A stretch of DNA of 64,000 nt. Origin: an uncultured bacterium. GTDB lineage: Bacteria > Bacillota > Clostridia > Oscillospirales > Oscillospiraceae. Shown here piece after piece: positions 54,551 through 63,827 of the stretch; the first letter of the stretch is position 1, and every line of letters begins with the position of its first letter. The notes under the pieces were generated by a model. The model was not told the DNA's origin. It saw only the letters and a list, made by a program, of their open reading frames with translations, and made no database searches. The translations under genes were made by a program, and so were the position numbers. The stretch is from positions 21,670 through 85,669 of the forward strand of contig CASFCS010000026.1 in NCBI GenBank assembly GCA_949293245.1, read 5' to 3'.

Positions 54551-57500
54551 ATGAGAAGAGTTTTGAAACGGGGACTGGCCGTTTTTCTGACCGCTGTTCT
54601 TCTGCTGAGCGTTCCAGGAGGTCCAGTCGCCGCCGCAGCCGCGGTGGAGAGCGGCTCCGGGGCAATCCGCGAGGCGGCCGGCGCGGTAAGCCGAGGGGTC
54701 TCCGCCCTCACCGATGGAACGTCCGATACATTGGAAACGCTGGGGGCGGAGGGCACTGTGTATATGTCCCCTGACGGCACCTGGCAGATTGGCTTTCGCA
54801 AGACCGACGGAAGCCTCTGGTCCTTCCATGCGGAGGATGGTTTCAGCGGGAAGGTGGTGATCCCGGAGGAAATCGAAGGTGTGGCCGTCCGGAGCATTGG
54901 GGTTAACACATTTTATAACTGCACTCCGCTGACCAGCATTATCCTGCCGGACACTCTGACCAGCATCCAGATGAGCGCTTTCGATGGATGCACAAACCTG
55001 GCCAGCGTCACACTGGGCAGCGGTTTGCGTACCATCAGATCTTATGCGTTTGCTGATTGCTCCGGCTTGACCAACCTCGAGCTGCCGGATACCGTGACCC
55101 AAATCGAAGCTGGGGCATTTCTCCAGTGCACCAGCCTGACCAGTATCACCCTGCCTGGCAGTCTGACCAGCCTGGGCAGCGGCGCCTTCTCCAGATGTGA
55201 TAAGCTGACGAGTGCCGACCTGTCCGCCAGCCAACTGACCTGCATTGAAACCAATGCCTTTGACCGATGCGGAAACCTGGCCAGCGTCACCCTTCCGACC
55301 GGTCTGACCGGCATCGGAGACAGCGCCTTTTCCGGGTGCAGCGCTCTGACCAGTATCACGCTGCCCGCCAGTCTGACCAGCATCGGAGACAATGCCTTTT
55401 CCGGATGCAGCGCTCTGACCGGCCTCACGCTGCCCGACAATTTGACCAGTATCGGAGCCTATGCCTTCTCCGGGTGCGCTATCACGGAGCTTACCCTGCC
55501 CGCCGGGCTGACCACCCTCGGAGAGGGCGCCTTTTCCGAGTGCGAGAGCCTGACGTGCGCCGACCTGTCTGCCAGCCAACTGACTGGTATCGAAACTTAT
55601 ACCTTCTCAGGATGCCACGGGTTGAAAAGCGTCACACTGCCCGCCAATCTGACCGGTATCGGAGCCTATGCCTTTTCCGGGTGCAGCGCTCTGACCAGTA
55701 TCACGCTGCCCGCCAATCTGACCAGTATCGGAGCCTATGCCTTTTCCGGGTGCGCCATCACAGAGCTCACCCTGCCCTCCGGGCTGACCAACCTCGGAGA
55801 GGGCGCCTTCTCCGGGTGCGGCAATCTGACCAGCATGGCGCTGCCCAACGGGGTGACCACCCTTGGAGAGGATGCCTTCTCCGATTGCAGCAGCCTGACC
55901 TCTGTGACCCTGCCCTCCGGTCTGACCGATATCGGAACCTCCGCTTTCAAAAACTGCGTCCAGCTCACCGGCATCACGTTACCCGGCAGTCTGACCAGCA
56001 TCGGAGACACTGCCTTTTACGGGTGCAGTGCTCTGACCAGTATCCGTCTGCCGGCCAGCCTGAGCAGCATCGGAGACAGCGCGTTTGGAGGCTGCTCCGC
56101 TTTGTGCTATGCCTATGTGTTCTCTGACGATCTCGTCTTTTCTTATGACGTATTTCCCGTGAACGAGGGATTCCTTCTCTACTGCCATGCGGACAGCACC
56201 GCCGAGCAGTACGCCAAGACGAATGGCCTGCAATATGTCCTGATCGAAGGCGGAGTGGAACGTGTCCTGCGGGTCACCGTGATAAAGCCCGACGGGACGG
56301 CTCTGACGGAGGGCTATACGGTCTCCTGGTACCTCGGCACGGGAAGCAGCCCGGTGGGGACCGGGACAACCCTGGCAAATGCCATCGTGGGCCAGGACTA
56401 CGAGGTGCAGGTCGAACTGTCGGACGAGCTGGCCGCTCTCTATGAGCAGCCCGGTCGGCTGGCAATGGAGGCGGATACCATGGAGATCTGCCTTCAGGAG
56501 CGGGAAGCGGCGGAGAAGGTCTCTCTTCACGGGACGGTGACCGCTCTGGACGGGACGCCCCTCCCGGACGTTCAAGTCACCGCTTCCGGAGTGAACTTTT
56601 CCGGACGGTCCGGCCAGAGCGCCGAAGACGGTACCTTCACCCTGGAGGTTCCTACCGGTCAGATGGAAGTGACCCTGTCCAAGACGGGTTACTATTCCCG
56701 CCGGTTCACCCTGGACCTCAGCGACCGGAACGACGGAGCGGTGGAGGAGCTGGGGACACTGTTGCTGGTAGAAACGGAGGCCTCCCATATCGACCTCCGT
56801 CTGACGCTGCAATACGCCGCCGGGGACGGAGAGACCCCCCTCCAGCGCTCCCTCACCACGGCGGAAGGGTATACGGTTACCCTGAGCCATGCCGATGGCA
56901 GCTCGATCCGCGGCGCGGAGCTGCAGGGCCTCACGCTGGTCTTCCCCCCGCAGTCGGTAACGGCGAGTGAGACCCTCACCCTGACCCTGGAGAGCCGGGA
57001 CGGCACGACGGCCCCGGCAAGGGTCTCTGTCCAGCTGGACGAGAACTGCGTGGGAGCGGCGGAGATCACGCTTTGCCAGCGGGGCAGCATCACCTGCGGG
57101 GCGATCGCGCCCGCGGGGGCTGACCTCCTGCTCTTCGACGCGGATGGGCAGCTGGTCCAGCTTTGCGCGGGGGTATCCTCGTTTCAGAGCGAGCCCCTTG
57201 CGGCGGGCAGCTATACCGTGGTGCTGATCCAGTCCAGTCCCCTGCTGCGGGGCATTTCCAGCCTGGAGATGCTGGATCATCTGGGACTGGAAGCGGCGGA
57301 TTATGTCAAGCGCTCCGTCGAGGTCACAGACGGCTATATTTCCGATCTGGGCGAGATCACGGTGCCCCAACCGGACGAGGGCGCCATTACGGTGACGGAC
57401 AGCTCAGCCACCTACCTCTCCTCCAACCGCAGCCAGGTCGCTCTGGGCGGCCTGTTCCTGGTGGAGGCGGGGTTCCGCCTGCGGGAGGACTATTCGGAGC

Positions 57501-60500
57501 TGCCATCCAGCCTTCAGTTCTACCTGCCCCAGGGCATCCAGGTCGTGGCGGGGAGCGTCACCCTGGACGGCGCGGTATCCCGGTATGAGGTCCAGGATGA
57601 CGTTCTGTCCATCCCACTGGCCGGGCGCTCTTCTGCCACCGTGCGGATGTACTGTCAGGCGTTACTGGACGGAACCGGGGTCATCAGCGCCTCGCTGGCG
57701 TTTGCCGGCGATGCCGTGCAGCCCCTGGGCAGCGTGAGCGTCCAGGGTTGTCTGCTGGAACTCCAGGCGCCCACGGAGACCACTTCAAATCAAATCACCG
57801 TGTGGGGAAAGGCGTTGGCCAACACAGAGGTGAAGATTTATGACAACGGAGTCCAGGTGGGCACGGCCACAGCCAATGCGGTGGGCTCCTGGGGCGCAAT
57901 CATTTCGCTGGCCGATCCTCTCTATCAGGGGTCCTACCATGTGATCTCCGCGGAAGTCACCGCTTTCGATGGCAGCAAGCTGGTATCTCCCCGCTGTCCG
58001 GTGATCTATCGGGACGATGTGCCGGTCTTGTCCAAGGTCACCATGTATGTCTCCGGATCTTCCACGGAGCTGTATTTCAGCGGAAGTGAGGCGGCCGGCA
58101 CCGTCCTCCCCTCCTATCCGGTCATCGGGGGACCGGACGAGGAGATCCCCATCACCTATCAGGTGGAATTTGAGAACAAGGCGGTGCAGGCGGAGCAGGT
58201 TTACGTGGTGACCAAGACCGCCAGCGGTCTGGAGCGCCGCATCGAAATGTCCTATGATCCGGAGAGTGGAACCTGGGTCGGCTCCGGCAATTACCGGCAG
58301 AGTGACAGCGCCATGCCCACCTCCCTGTGTGTCGAGTACAGCGGCATCAAGGCGGAGCCGGTCTATCTGGAGCCCCAGCGGGTGGAGAACGCTGTGGAGC
58401 AGATGGAGGAGCAGAGCAAGCAGGCAGCCGCAATTCTGGAGGCCAATGGATACGGCACGCGGATTCGGGAGAACACCCAGACCGATGTCAGCATGGATCT
58501 GGTCTACGCCCCGGATGGAGGGCAGGAGACGGTATGGGGGACTTACACGGTCTCGGTGTCCCATACGGACGAAACGGCCCAGTCCCTGACTGAAGCAGGC
58601 TACTACACCATTCAGGACGGCAACAACGTCTATTATACCAAGACCGTCTACGGGGACGATCACACCATCACCACCCGGATCATCGACCCGTCGGACGGCA
58701 CCTGCGTGACCGAGATTTACGATTTCCAGCCGGCGTCTGGGACGGGACAGCGGACCCTCCGCTCCAACGTCATGCCGCTGGAGGAGGATGGCCTTGGGGA
58801 TATGATCCTGGAGGAGCTGATCGATCAGACCAAGGAGCTCCTGACCGGCTGGGTGCCCGCGGCCGGACTCACCGCGGATCTGATCGAGCTGGCGGGCGAA
58901 CAGTATGTATGGCGCAGCACCGTGGAGGGCAATGTCTGGGCCATGGAATGTATGCTGGATACGCTGGACCTTGTGGCCGGAGCACGCTGCCAGGAGGATG
59001 GAATGCGGCGGCTGCCCGATGAAATTTACAGCGGTGTCAAAGCTCAGCTGCGCTCCCTGCGCAGCGAGGTGATCGGATACGAGGCAACCAGTCTGGACCT
59101 GATCAATCAGGCGCTGCTGGTAAAGGGAATCCAGGAGCTGTGCAGCCAGGGATTTGACCGCATCACGGCCGCGGGTTCCCGCGCCCGCCAGCTTCTGGAG
59201 ACAAAATACCATGTGGATCTGGAGCGAATTTCCGAAGCGGCGGAATTGGCCGGCGATACCGCGGAAAACGCCGAGGCAATGATCGAGTTTATCGATGAAG
59301 TCACCGGTGGCCAGGTACATCTGGACGCTCTTGGTGTGACCGCCTTCTCCCTGTCCGGCATCGAAAACTATATTGACAGCGGCTATGCGGACCTGTATCA
59401 GCGCATTGACCAGCTCAACAATCTGATCCGCACCAGCATGAGAGACTGTGATGAAGACGATCCCCCTGAGAAGGACAAGCAAACAAGCCCGGAAAAAGCG
59501 CTCTCGCCGCTCATCGATCCCTCGGGGTATGTGTACGAGGCGGTGCCCTCCAACCGGCTGGAGGGCGTGAGGGCCACCGTGTACTATCAGGATGAAAACA
59601 GCGTTGAGATTCAGTGGGACGCCGGAAACTACGACCAGATCAATCCCCAGATCACCGGATCCGACGGGGGTTACGCCTGGTTCGTCCCCGAGGGCCAGTG
59701 GAAGGTGACATTCACCAAAGAGGGCTACGAGAACGCCGACAGCACCGGCGTGCCCGCCGCCACCGGAAATACTGAAAATGAAGGCTGGCTGCCGGTGCCG
59801 CCCCCTCAGTTCGAGGTGAACGTGGGCATGGTGTCCACCGCCGCACCCACGGTAGAGGGCGTTACCGCCTACACCGACCGCATCGAAGTGGTCTTTAGTC
59901 AGTACATGGACATTGAAAGCGTACAAAGTGCCGTCACGTTGACCCAGGATGGGACGAACGTCCCTGTCACCGTGGAAGCCCTGGACGCCGAATATGACCT
60001 GGCAGGGACCACCCAGTACGCTACCCGGTTCGCTGTGACCCCGGCGGACGGAGATTGTACCGGCACTCTCACGGTCTCTGCCGGTGCGAAAAACTACGCC
60101 AACAAGACCCTGGCAAATGCATATACCATGCCCCTGACCGCCCCGGTCCAGCGGCCCACCGCCATCACAGCGGGGGATTGCTCCCTGGTGGTCCATGAGG
60201 CGGGCGCGCTGATGGTCACCCTGGTAAACGGCGCGGCAGGGACTGCCCTGACGGTGGAGAGCCTGACCCCCGGCCTGCTGACCGTTTCCGGAGAGATCGT
60301 CACTACCGGCGCGGACGGAACGGCCGCTCTCACGCTCACCGGCAATCTGCCCGGCGTGGGACAGATCCGGGTTACAGAGCCTGTTTCCGGACTCTCTGAG
60401 ACCTTCCATGTGAGCATTACGATGACCGAAAAGGACGTGCCGGGGGAGGTCAAGCCCGAGCCGGTGATTGCGACCCTAAGTGACGGTACCGTTGTGACCA

Positions 60501-61540
60501 CCGGCATGACGGTGGGAAAGGGAACCAAGATCACCCTGTCCACCACCACGGAAGGAGCGGCCATCCGGTACACCCTCAACGACACCTGTCCCTGTAAAGA
60601 CGAGGCCCTGACCTATACCGGCCCCATCGCTATTACAGCGAACACAACGCTCCGGGCTGCCGCTGTGCTGGACGGCGTATATAGTGATACCATCCGCCTG
60701 GAACTGATGATAAAGGCAGAGCAGTCTGGCGGAGGAACGGGCGGCGGTGTCAGCAATTCTGTCAACTATGCCGTTGAGACAGCCGATACGGAACATGGCA
60801 CTATCACGGTCACTCCAAGCCGCGCGAAAACCGGCGACACCGTGACCATTGCAGTAAAGCCTGACGCGGGATATGTACTCCGTACACTTACTGTCGCCGA
60901 TGGAAAGGGCAATGATGTGAAGCTCATTGATGTGGATAGCAGAACATATCGGTTTACAATGCCCGACAGCGCGGTACTTGTGAACGCTGTGTTTGCTCAG
61001 GAACTTGAGATGCTCATTGCCTTTACAGATGTGGACGCGGAAGACTATTTCTACGATGCAGTAGCCTGGGCTGTGGCCCATAATGTTACCTTCGGCACCT
61101 CGGACACAACCTTTAGTCCTGACAACGTCTGCACCCGCGCACAGGCTGTCACGTTCCTGTGGCGTGCTGCCGGTAGCCCTCAGCCGCAAATGATAATCAA
61201 TCCTTTTGAAGATGTGCAAGAGAGCGATTATTTTTACAATGCCGTATTGTGGTCTGTGGAGAACAATATTACGGCAGGGACCAGCGCAGGAACATTTAGT
61301 CCGGATACCGTCTGTACCCGCAGCCAGGCCGTTACCTTCCTATACCGTTATGACGGCACTGTTGCTACAGAGATGACTGAGTTTATTGATGTGAACGAAA
61401 CAGCATACTATTACGATGCAGTTCAATGGGCAGCTCAGAACGGCATTACCTCTGGTACCGGCACGAACACCTTCAGCCCAGAAGCCAATTGCACGCGAGC
61501 CCAAATTGTGACATTCCTTTATCGGGCTCTGAAAAAGTAG
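54551..61540 (+). CDS. Giant secreted LRR surface protein with SLH anchor
   Basis: 2,329 residues. A signal peptide (RRVLKRGLAVFLTAVLLLS) with cut near VAAAA is followed by about 19 BspA-type leucine-rich repeats of 23 residues (about 95-520). A carboxypeptidase-regulatory-like beta domain lies at about 657-723 and mixed Ig-like/coiled regions at 724-1970. A chitobiase-type C-terminal domain (about 1977-2055), a bacterial-repeat beta domain (2070-2152) and three SLH domains (2157-2327) complete it. The SLH domains hold such proteins to pyruvylated secondary wall polymer in other Firmicutes. BspA-like LRRs often bind host ligands. Start behind GGGAGGAGAGAAT. Preceded by a two-component pair. 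Confidence 0.93.
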   Translation: MRRVLKRGLAVFLTAVLLLSVPGGPVAAAAAVESGSGAIREAAGAVSRGVSALTDGTSDTLETLGAEGTVYMSPDGTWQIGFRKTDGSLWSFHAEDGFSGKVVIPEEIEGVAVRSIGVNTFYNCTPLTSIILPDTLTSIQMSAFDGCTNLASVTLGSGLRTIRSYAFADCSGLTNLELPDTVTQIEAGAFLQCTSLTSITLPGSLTSLGSGAFSRCDKLTSADLSASQLTCIETNAFDRCGNLASVTLPTGLTGIGDSAFSGCSALTSITLPASLTSIGDNAFSGCSALTGLTLPDNLTSIGAYAFSGCAITELTLPAGLTTLGEGAFSECESLTCADLSASQLTGIETYTFSGCHGLKSVTLPANLTGIGAYAFSGCSALTSITLPANLTSIGAYAFSGCAITELTLPSGLTNLGEGAFSGCGNLTSMALPNGVTTLGEDAFSDCSSLTSVTLPSGLTDIGTSAFKNCVQLTGITLPGSLTSIGDTAFYGCSALTSIRLPASLSSIGDSAFGGCSALCYAYVFSDDLVFSYDVFPVNEGFLLYCHADSTAEQYAKTNGLQYVLIEGGVERVLRVTVIKPDGTALTEGYTVSWYLGTGSSPVGTGTTLANAIVGQDYEVQVELSDELAALYEQPGRLAMEADTMEICLQEREAAEKVSLHGTVTALDGTPLPDVQVTASGVNFSGRSGQSAEDGTFTLEVPTGQMEVTLSKTGYYSRRFTLDLSDRNDGAVEELGTLLLVETEASHIDLRLTLQYAAGDGETPLQRSLTTAEGYTVTLSHADGSSIRGAELQGLTLVFPPQSVTASETLTLTLESRDGTTAPARVSVQLDENCVGAAEITLCQRGSITCGAIAPAGADLLLFDADGQLVQLCAGVSSFQSEPLAAGSYTVVLIQSSPLLRGISSLEMLDHLGLEAADYVKRSVEVTDGYISDLGEITVPQPDEGAITVTDSSATYLSSNRSQVALGGLFLVEAGFRLREDYSELPSSLQFYLPQGIQVVAGSVTLDGAVSRYEVQDDVLSIPLAGRSSATVRMYCQALLDGTGVISASLAFAGDAVQPLGSVSVQGCLLELQAPTETTSNQITVWGKALANTEVKIYDNGVQVGTATANAVGSWGAIISLADPLYQGSYHVISAEVTAFDGSKLVSPRCPVIYRDDVPVLSKVTMYVSGSSTELYFSGSEAAGTVLPSYPVIGGPDEEIPITYQVEFENKAVQAEQVYVVTKTASGLERRIEMSYDPESGTWVGSGNYRQSDSAMPTSLCVEYSGIKAEPVYLEPQRVENAVEQMEEQSKQAAAILEANGYGTRIRENTQTDVSMDLVYAPDGGQETVWGTYTVSVSHTDETAQSLTEAGYYTIQDGNNVYYTKTVYGDDHTITTRIIDPSDGTCVTEIYDFQPASGTGQRTLRSNVMPLEEDGLGDMILEELIDQTKELLTGWVPAAGLTADLIELAGEQYVWRSTVEGNVWAMECMLDTLDLVAGARCQEDGMRRLPDEIYSGVKAQLRSLRSEVIGYEATSLDLINQALLVKGIQELCSQGFDRITAAGSRARQLLETKYHVDLERISEAAELAGDTAENAEAMIEFIDEVTGGQVHLDALGVTAFSLSGIENYIDSGYADLYQRIDQLNNLIRTSMRDCDEDDPPEKDKQTSPEKALSPLIDPSGYVYEAVPSNRLEGVRATVYYQDENSVEIQWDAGNYDQINPQITGSDGGYAWFVPEGQWKVTFTKEGYENADSTGVPAATGNTENEGWLPVPPPQFEVNVGMVSTAAPTVEGVTAYTDRIEVVFSQYMDIESVQSAVTLTQDGTNVPVTVEALDAEYDLAGTTQYATRFAVTPADGDCTGTLTVSAGAKNYANKTLANAYTMPLTAPVQRPTAITAGDCSLVVHEAGALMVTLVNGAAGTALTVESLTPGLLTVSGEIVTTGADGTAALTLTGNLPGVGQIRVTEPVSGLSETFHVSITMTEKDVPGEVKPEPVIATLSDGTVVTTGMTVGKGTKITLSTTTEGAAIRYTLNDTCPCKDEALTYTGPIAITANTTLRAAAVLDGVYSDTIRLELMIKAEQSGGGTGGGVSNSVNYAVETADTEHGTITVTPSRAKTGDTVTIAVKPDAGYVLRTLTVADGKGNDVKLIDVDSRTYRFTMPDSAVLVNAVFAQELEMLIAFTDVDAEDYFYDAVAWAVAHNVTFGTSDTTFSPDNVCTRAQAVTFLWRAAGSPQPQMIINPFEDVQESDYFYNAVLWSVENNITAGTSAGTFSPDTVCTRSQAVTFLYRYDGTVATEMTEFIDVNETAYYYDAVQWAAQNGITSGTGTNTFSPEANCTRAQIVTFLYRALKK
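54890..56105 (+). repeat. Degenerate 69-bp coding repeats with higher-order duplication
   Basis: The LRR units recur every 69 bp (23 codons), consensus around LTSIGAYAFSGCSALTSITLP. Two larger blocks each begin ADLSASQLT (at about 55214 and 55560) and carry nearly the same order of units, indicating a block duplication. Several units (for example near 55660-55760) are almost identical in DNA. Confidence 0.85.
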
Positions 61541-61559
61541 CTAAAACATTTTTATAGAG

Positions 61560-61600
61560 ATAAGCGGGGCCAGATTATCTTTCTGTCCCCGCTTATTTTA
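61560..61600 (+). terminator. Terminator after the surface protein
   Basis: A 10-bp stem (61560-61569 with 61587-61596) and a T-rich tract. Confidence 0.8.
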
Positions 61601-62038
61601 TTCGTTGCATTTATCAAAATGGCTGTTCCCTATCTTTGTTAACTCCGTGCTAAAATCATCATGTAAACCGGAACTGTGATCAGAGCATAATATCTCCTGC
61701 AGCTTTTCTCTGACCACATTTTCAGCCACAGTGCCACTCGGAGTACACGGAAACAGTACGTTCAAAAAACGCTAAAGAGTAATGAGAACGGAACAAAAAC
61801 GGCTATAAGCCATTAGAAATAATACAAGAAATTTAATTCCAACTCTTTGTTTACACTGTATTAAAACTCTTCTCAAAGAGGCAGATACAGGCCATCTCAA
61901 ATTCCTCCTGCCGATTCCCTCCATCCATATTTTCAGCAACGGCACCTATGCGAAGAATTTCCCAGCGCAAAAACCAGCCAGATCGCTCAACAGACCAGTC
62001 GCTCAAGGAATGTTATTTTCAGGTGGCTGCCACATAGC
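61601..62038. other. Non-coding or decayed 438-bp region
   Basis: There is no intact gene. On the minus strand an open frame of about 50 codons without a start (from about 62000 to 61855; WFLRWEILRIGAVAENMDGG and EEFEMACICLFEK) has coding character and may be a remnant of a mobile-element gene. Base composition is AT-rich compared with the core. Confidence 0.4.
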
Positions 62039-62481
62039 TCAGTCCCAGGTGTTCAATATAATCTCTCCCACTGTCTGCGGTTTCCAATATCGAATCTGCT
62101 CCAGTTCTTCCGGGCTGAGTTCACCGCACAGGTTGTGCCAATCTTGATTCAGCTCGGCAAGGCTCAGGAAATGCACCGCCCCTGTCGGCAACCGGAACCA
62201 CTCGGGCTGACTGGTCAGAACAAATCCGCCAAAACCGTCCCGCTGCGCAAAGGCGGCATAGGGATAGTGGATGTTCTGCAAAATAAAAACAGCATCGTCA
62301 TATCTGCTGAGTTTGGCAGAGTAGAAGTTTCTTGGGTAGGTATCTGTGTCCAATTCTGTCACAGTCCCCCGTTTTCCTTGGCAATGGAGTGGCACAGCTG
62401 GCAGAACGCTTTTTCATCCAAATGCGGCAGCGGAGCGGTGTCCGTGCCCCAAAATCCTGTAATTCCTCTTGGAAGTGTCAT
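62039..62481 (-). pseudogene. Frameshifted small mobile-element protein
   Basis: Two overlapping fragments read as one protein. The first (62481-62359) begins MTLPRGITGFWGTDTAPLPH. The second, ending at 62039, contains TYPRNFYSAKLSRYDDAVF, FRLPTGAVHFLSLAELN and ends YWKPQTVGEIILNTWD. The frames switch at five G on the minus strand (62370-62366), and one extra G would join them. The fragments together give about 147 residues. I do not recognise the function. The start follows AAGGACGATGAA. Confidence 0.65.
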
Positions 62482-62521
62482 TTCATCGTCCTTTCCTCGT
62501 AGTTGTGTTCTTGAACATTCG

Positions 62522-62776
62522 TCAAACAAGTCTTTTTGTGATGGCCTCATTCACCGGTTCCAATTCCTTCTCCAGAACACATTGCAGATCCCACAGTATT
62601 TGGGATTCTTCTTCACTCTCAACCGTCAGTTTCCCTGTAGACTCCCAGCGGCAAAGAAGTCTGTAAAGAGTGAGGGCTTCGTGTTCATTTAATTCAATCT
62701 TCTTTGGCCTGAGCAGGAGAACCTCAGTCCTGGGTAACCTATCAGCTGACTGTTTATCAGAGATTTTCTTTACCAT
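62522..62776 (-). CDS. Small unknown protein
   Basis: 84 residues if started at MVKKISDKQ. The frame is open further upstream, but that part spans an unusual G9 run (62811-62819) and looks non-coding. The C-terminal half (LNEHEALTLYRLLCRWEST, LTVESEEESQILWDLQCVLE) is helical with coding character. There is only a weak GGAAG ribosome-binding site. It sits 40 bp upstream of the frameshifted gene on the same strand and may be another remnant. Confidence 0.5.
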   Translation of the reverse strand: MVKKISDKQSADRLPRTEVLLLRPKKIELNEHEALTLYRLLCRWESTGKLTVESEEESQILWDLQCVLEKELEPVNEAITKRLV

Positions 62777-63244
62777 ACTTCCGATCAACGACTGGCTTAT
62801 CTTCGTTAGAGGGGGGGGGATTGCAATTGGCACCAAGAGACCAACACTTTGTTCCGAGAGTATATTTGAAAGCATGGGAAACTAAAGTTGAAACGAAGAA
62901 AGAGCCACATAGACAGTTTGATGGCGTTTACTATTTTAAGAACGGTTAAAGCAAACGACCAATCCGGACACAACAGCGGGACAAAGTTGCTGTCAGGCTC
63001 TGTGAGAGTGGACGGCTATAACCGGCATTTGGACATCAATTATGAGGCCACAATCTTGTTGTCTGCATGATCCAGAGCTGGAGATGTCCCGATGAATTTT
63101 ATGTGGACAACCCCTAAAGTCCATTGTGGGACAAGGGTTTTGGCTTTGTTTGAGGAAAAGATGCTTTGCCCATGTATCATACATCGCTCACTACATCAAT
63201 CACGGTATCACCTCTGTTTGAGCGATGAATTTCAGATGAAATTT
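62777..63244. other. Intergenic region upstream of the replication initiator
   Basis: No gene is supported. It holds a homopolymer of nine G (62811-62819) and short chance frames on both strands. Confidence 0.35.
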
Positions 63245-63277
63245 AAAGGAGAGCGTTTTGAATACGCTCTCCTTTTT
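63245..63277 (+). terminator. Terminator-like hairpin just before the initiator gene
   Basis: A perfect 12-bp stem (63245-63256 with 63264-63275), 7-nt loop, T5 run, 19 bp upstream of the initiator ATG. It may end an upstream transcript or act as an attenuator of rep expression. Confidence 0.75.
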
Positions 63278-63295
63278 GATAGGGGGGTGATCGTT

Positions 63296-63724
63296 ATGGC
63301 TCCTGTGGAACTTTCTTATTATTACGGTTATGAGGCAGAACAGTTCTCATTTTACCGCATCCCCAAGCTACTCTTTACAGACAGTCGGTTTGCTGGCATA
63401 TCAACAGACGCAAAATTGCTCTATGGTGTTCTGCTTGACCGTATGAGCCTGTCCATGAAGAACGGTTGGCACGACAATCAGGGTCGGGTATATATCATAT
63501 TTACCCTGGATGACGTTGCGGAGACGCTTGGGTGCAAGACGGAAAAAGCAATTAAGCTGTTCCATGAATTGGATACTAAGAAAGGAGTTGGTCTGATTGA
63601 GCGAGTGCGTCAAGGGCAAGGGCGGGCCTCATTGATCTATGTCAAAAACTTCGCCGGAGAAAGACAGACTTCCGAAAAACCGAAATCAAGACCTCGGAAA
63701 AACCGAAGCCAAGACTTCGGATAA
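63296..63724 (+). CDS. RepA_N-type replication initiator, truncated by a stop
   Basis: 142 residues. The N-terminal domain (SFYRIPKLLFTDSRFAGIST, LLYGVLLDRMSLSMKNGW, GRVYIIFTLDDVAETLGC) is typical of RepA_N initiators of plasmids and conjugative elements in low-GC Gram-positives, with a winged helix binding the origin. It ends at TAA (63722-63724) in the third of seven 23-bp repeats; consensus units have AAAAACC where this one has ATAATC. Intact relatives are usually much longer, so it is probably broken. Start ATG behind AGGGGGG. Confidence 0.8.
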   Translation: MAPVELSYYYGYEAEQFSFYRIPKLLFTDSRFAGISTDAKLLYGVLLDRMSLSMKNGWHDNQGRVYIIFTLDDVAETLGCKTEKAIKLFHELDTKKGVGLIERVRQGQGRASLIYVKNFAGERQTSEKPKSRPRKNRSQDFG

Positions 63725-63827
63725 TCGGAGGTCAAGACCTCGGAAAAACGAAAGTCAAGACTTCCGAAAAACAGGACTCTAAATTTCGGAAAAACCGAGG
63801 TCAAGACTTCGGAAAAACCGAGGGTAG
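63667..63827 (+). repeat. Seven 23-bp dyad iterons, candidate replication origin
   Basis: Seven contiguous units start at 63667, 63690, 63713, 63736, 63759, 63782 and 63805. The consensus is GACTTCGG-AAAAA-CCGAGGTC-AA, itself an inverted repeat of 8-bp arms around A5. They lie inside or just after the rep reading frame, where RepA_N replicons carry their origin. Because 23 is not a multiple of three the units are read in rotating frames. Downstream to 64000 I see no further gene. Confidence 0.8.

Noticed and set aside
54890..56105. Non-coding satellite or CRISPR-like repeat
   Set aside because: The 69-bp period is 23 codons of a BspA-type LRR in an intact frame.
62888..63070. 60-codon plus-strand frame before the rep gene
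   Set aside because: No ribosome-binding site or recognisable features; composition is like non-coding sequence.
63667..63827. CRISPR array
   Set aside because: The 23-bp units are contiguous with no unique spacers and lie in a rep gene.
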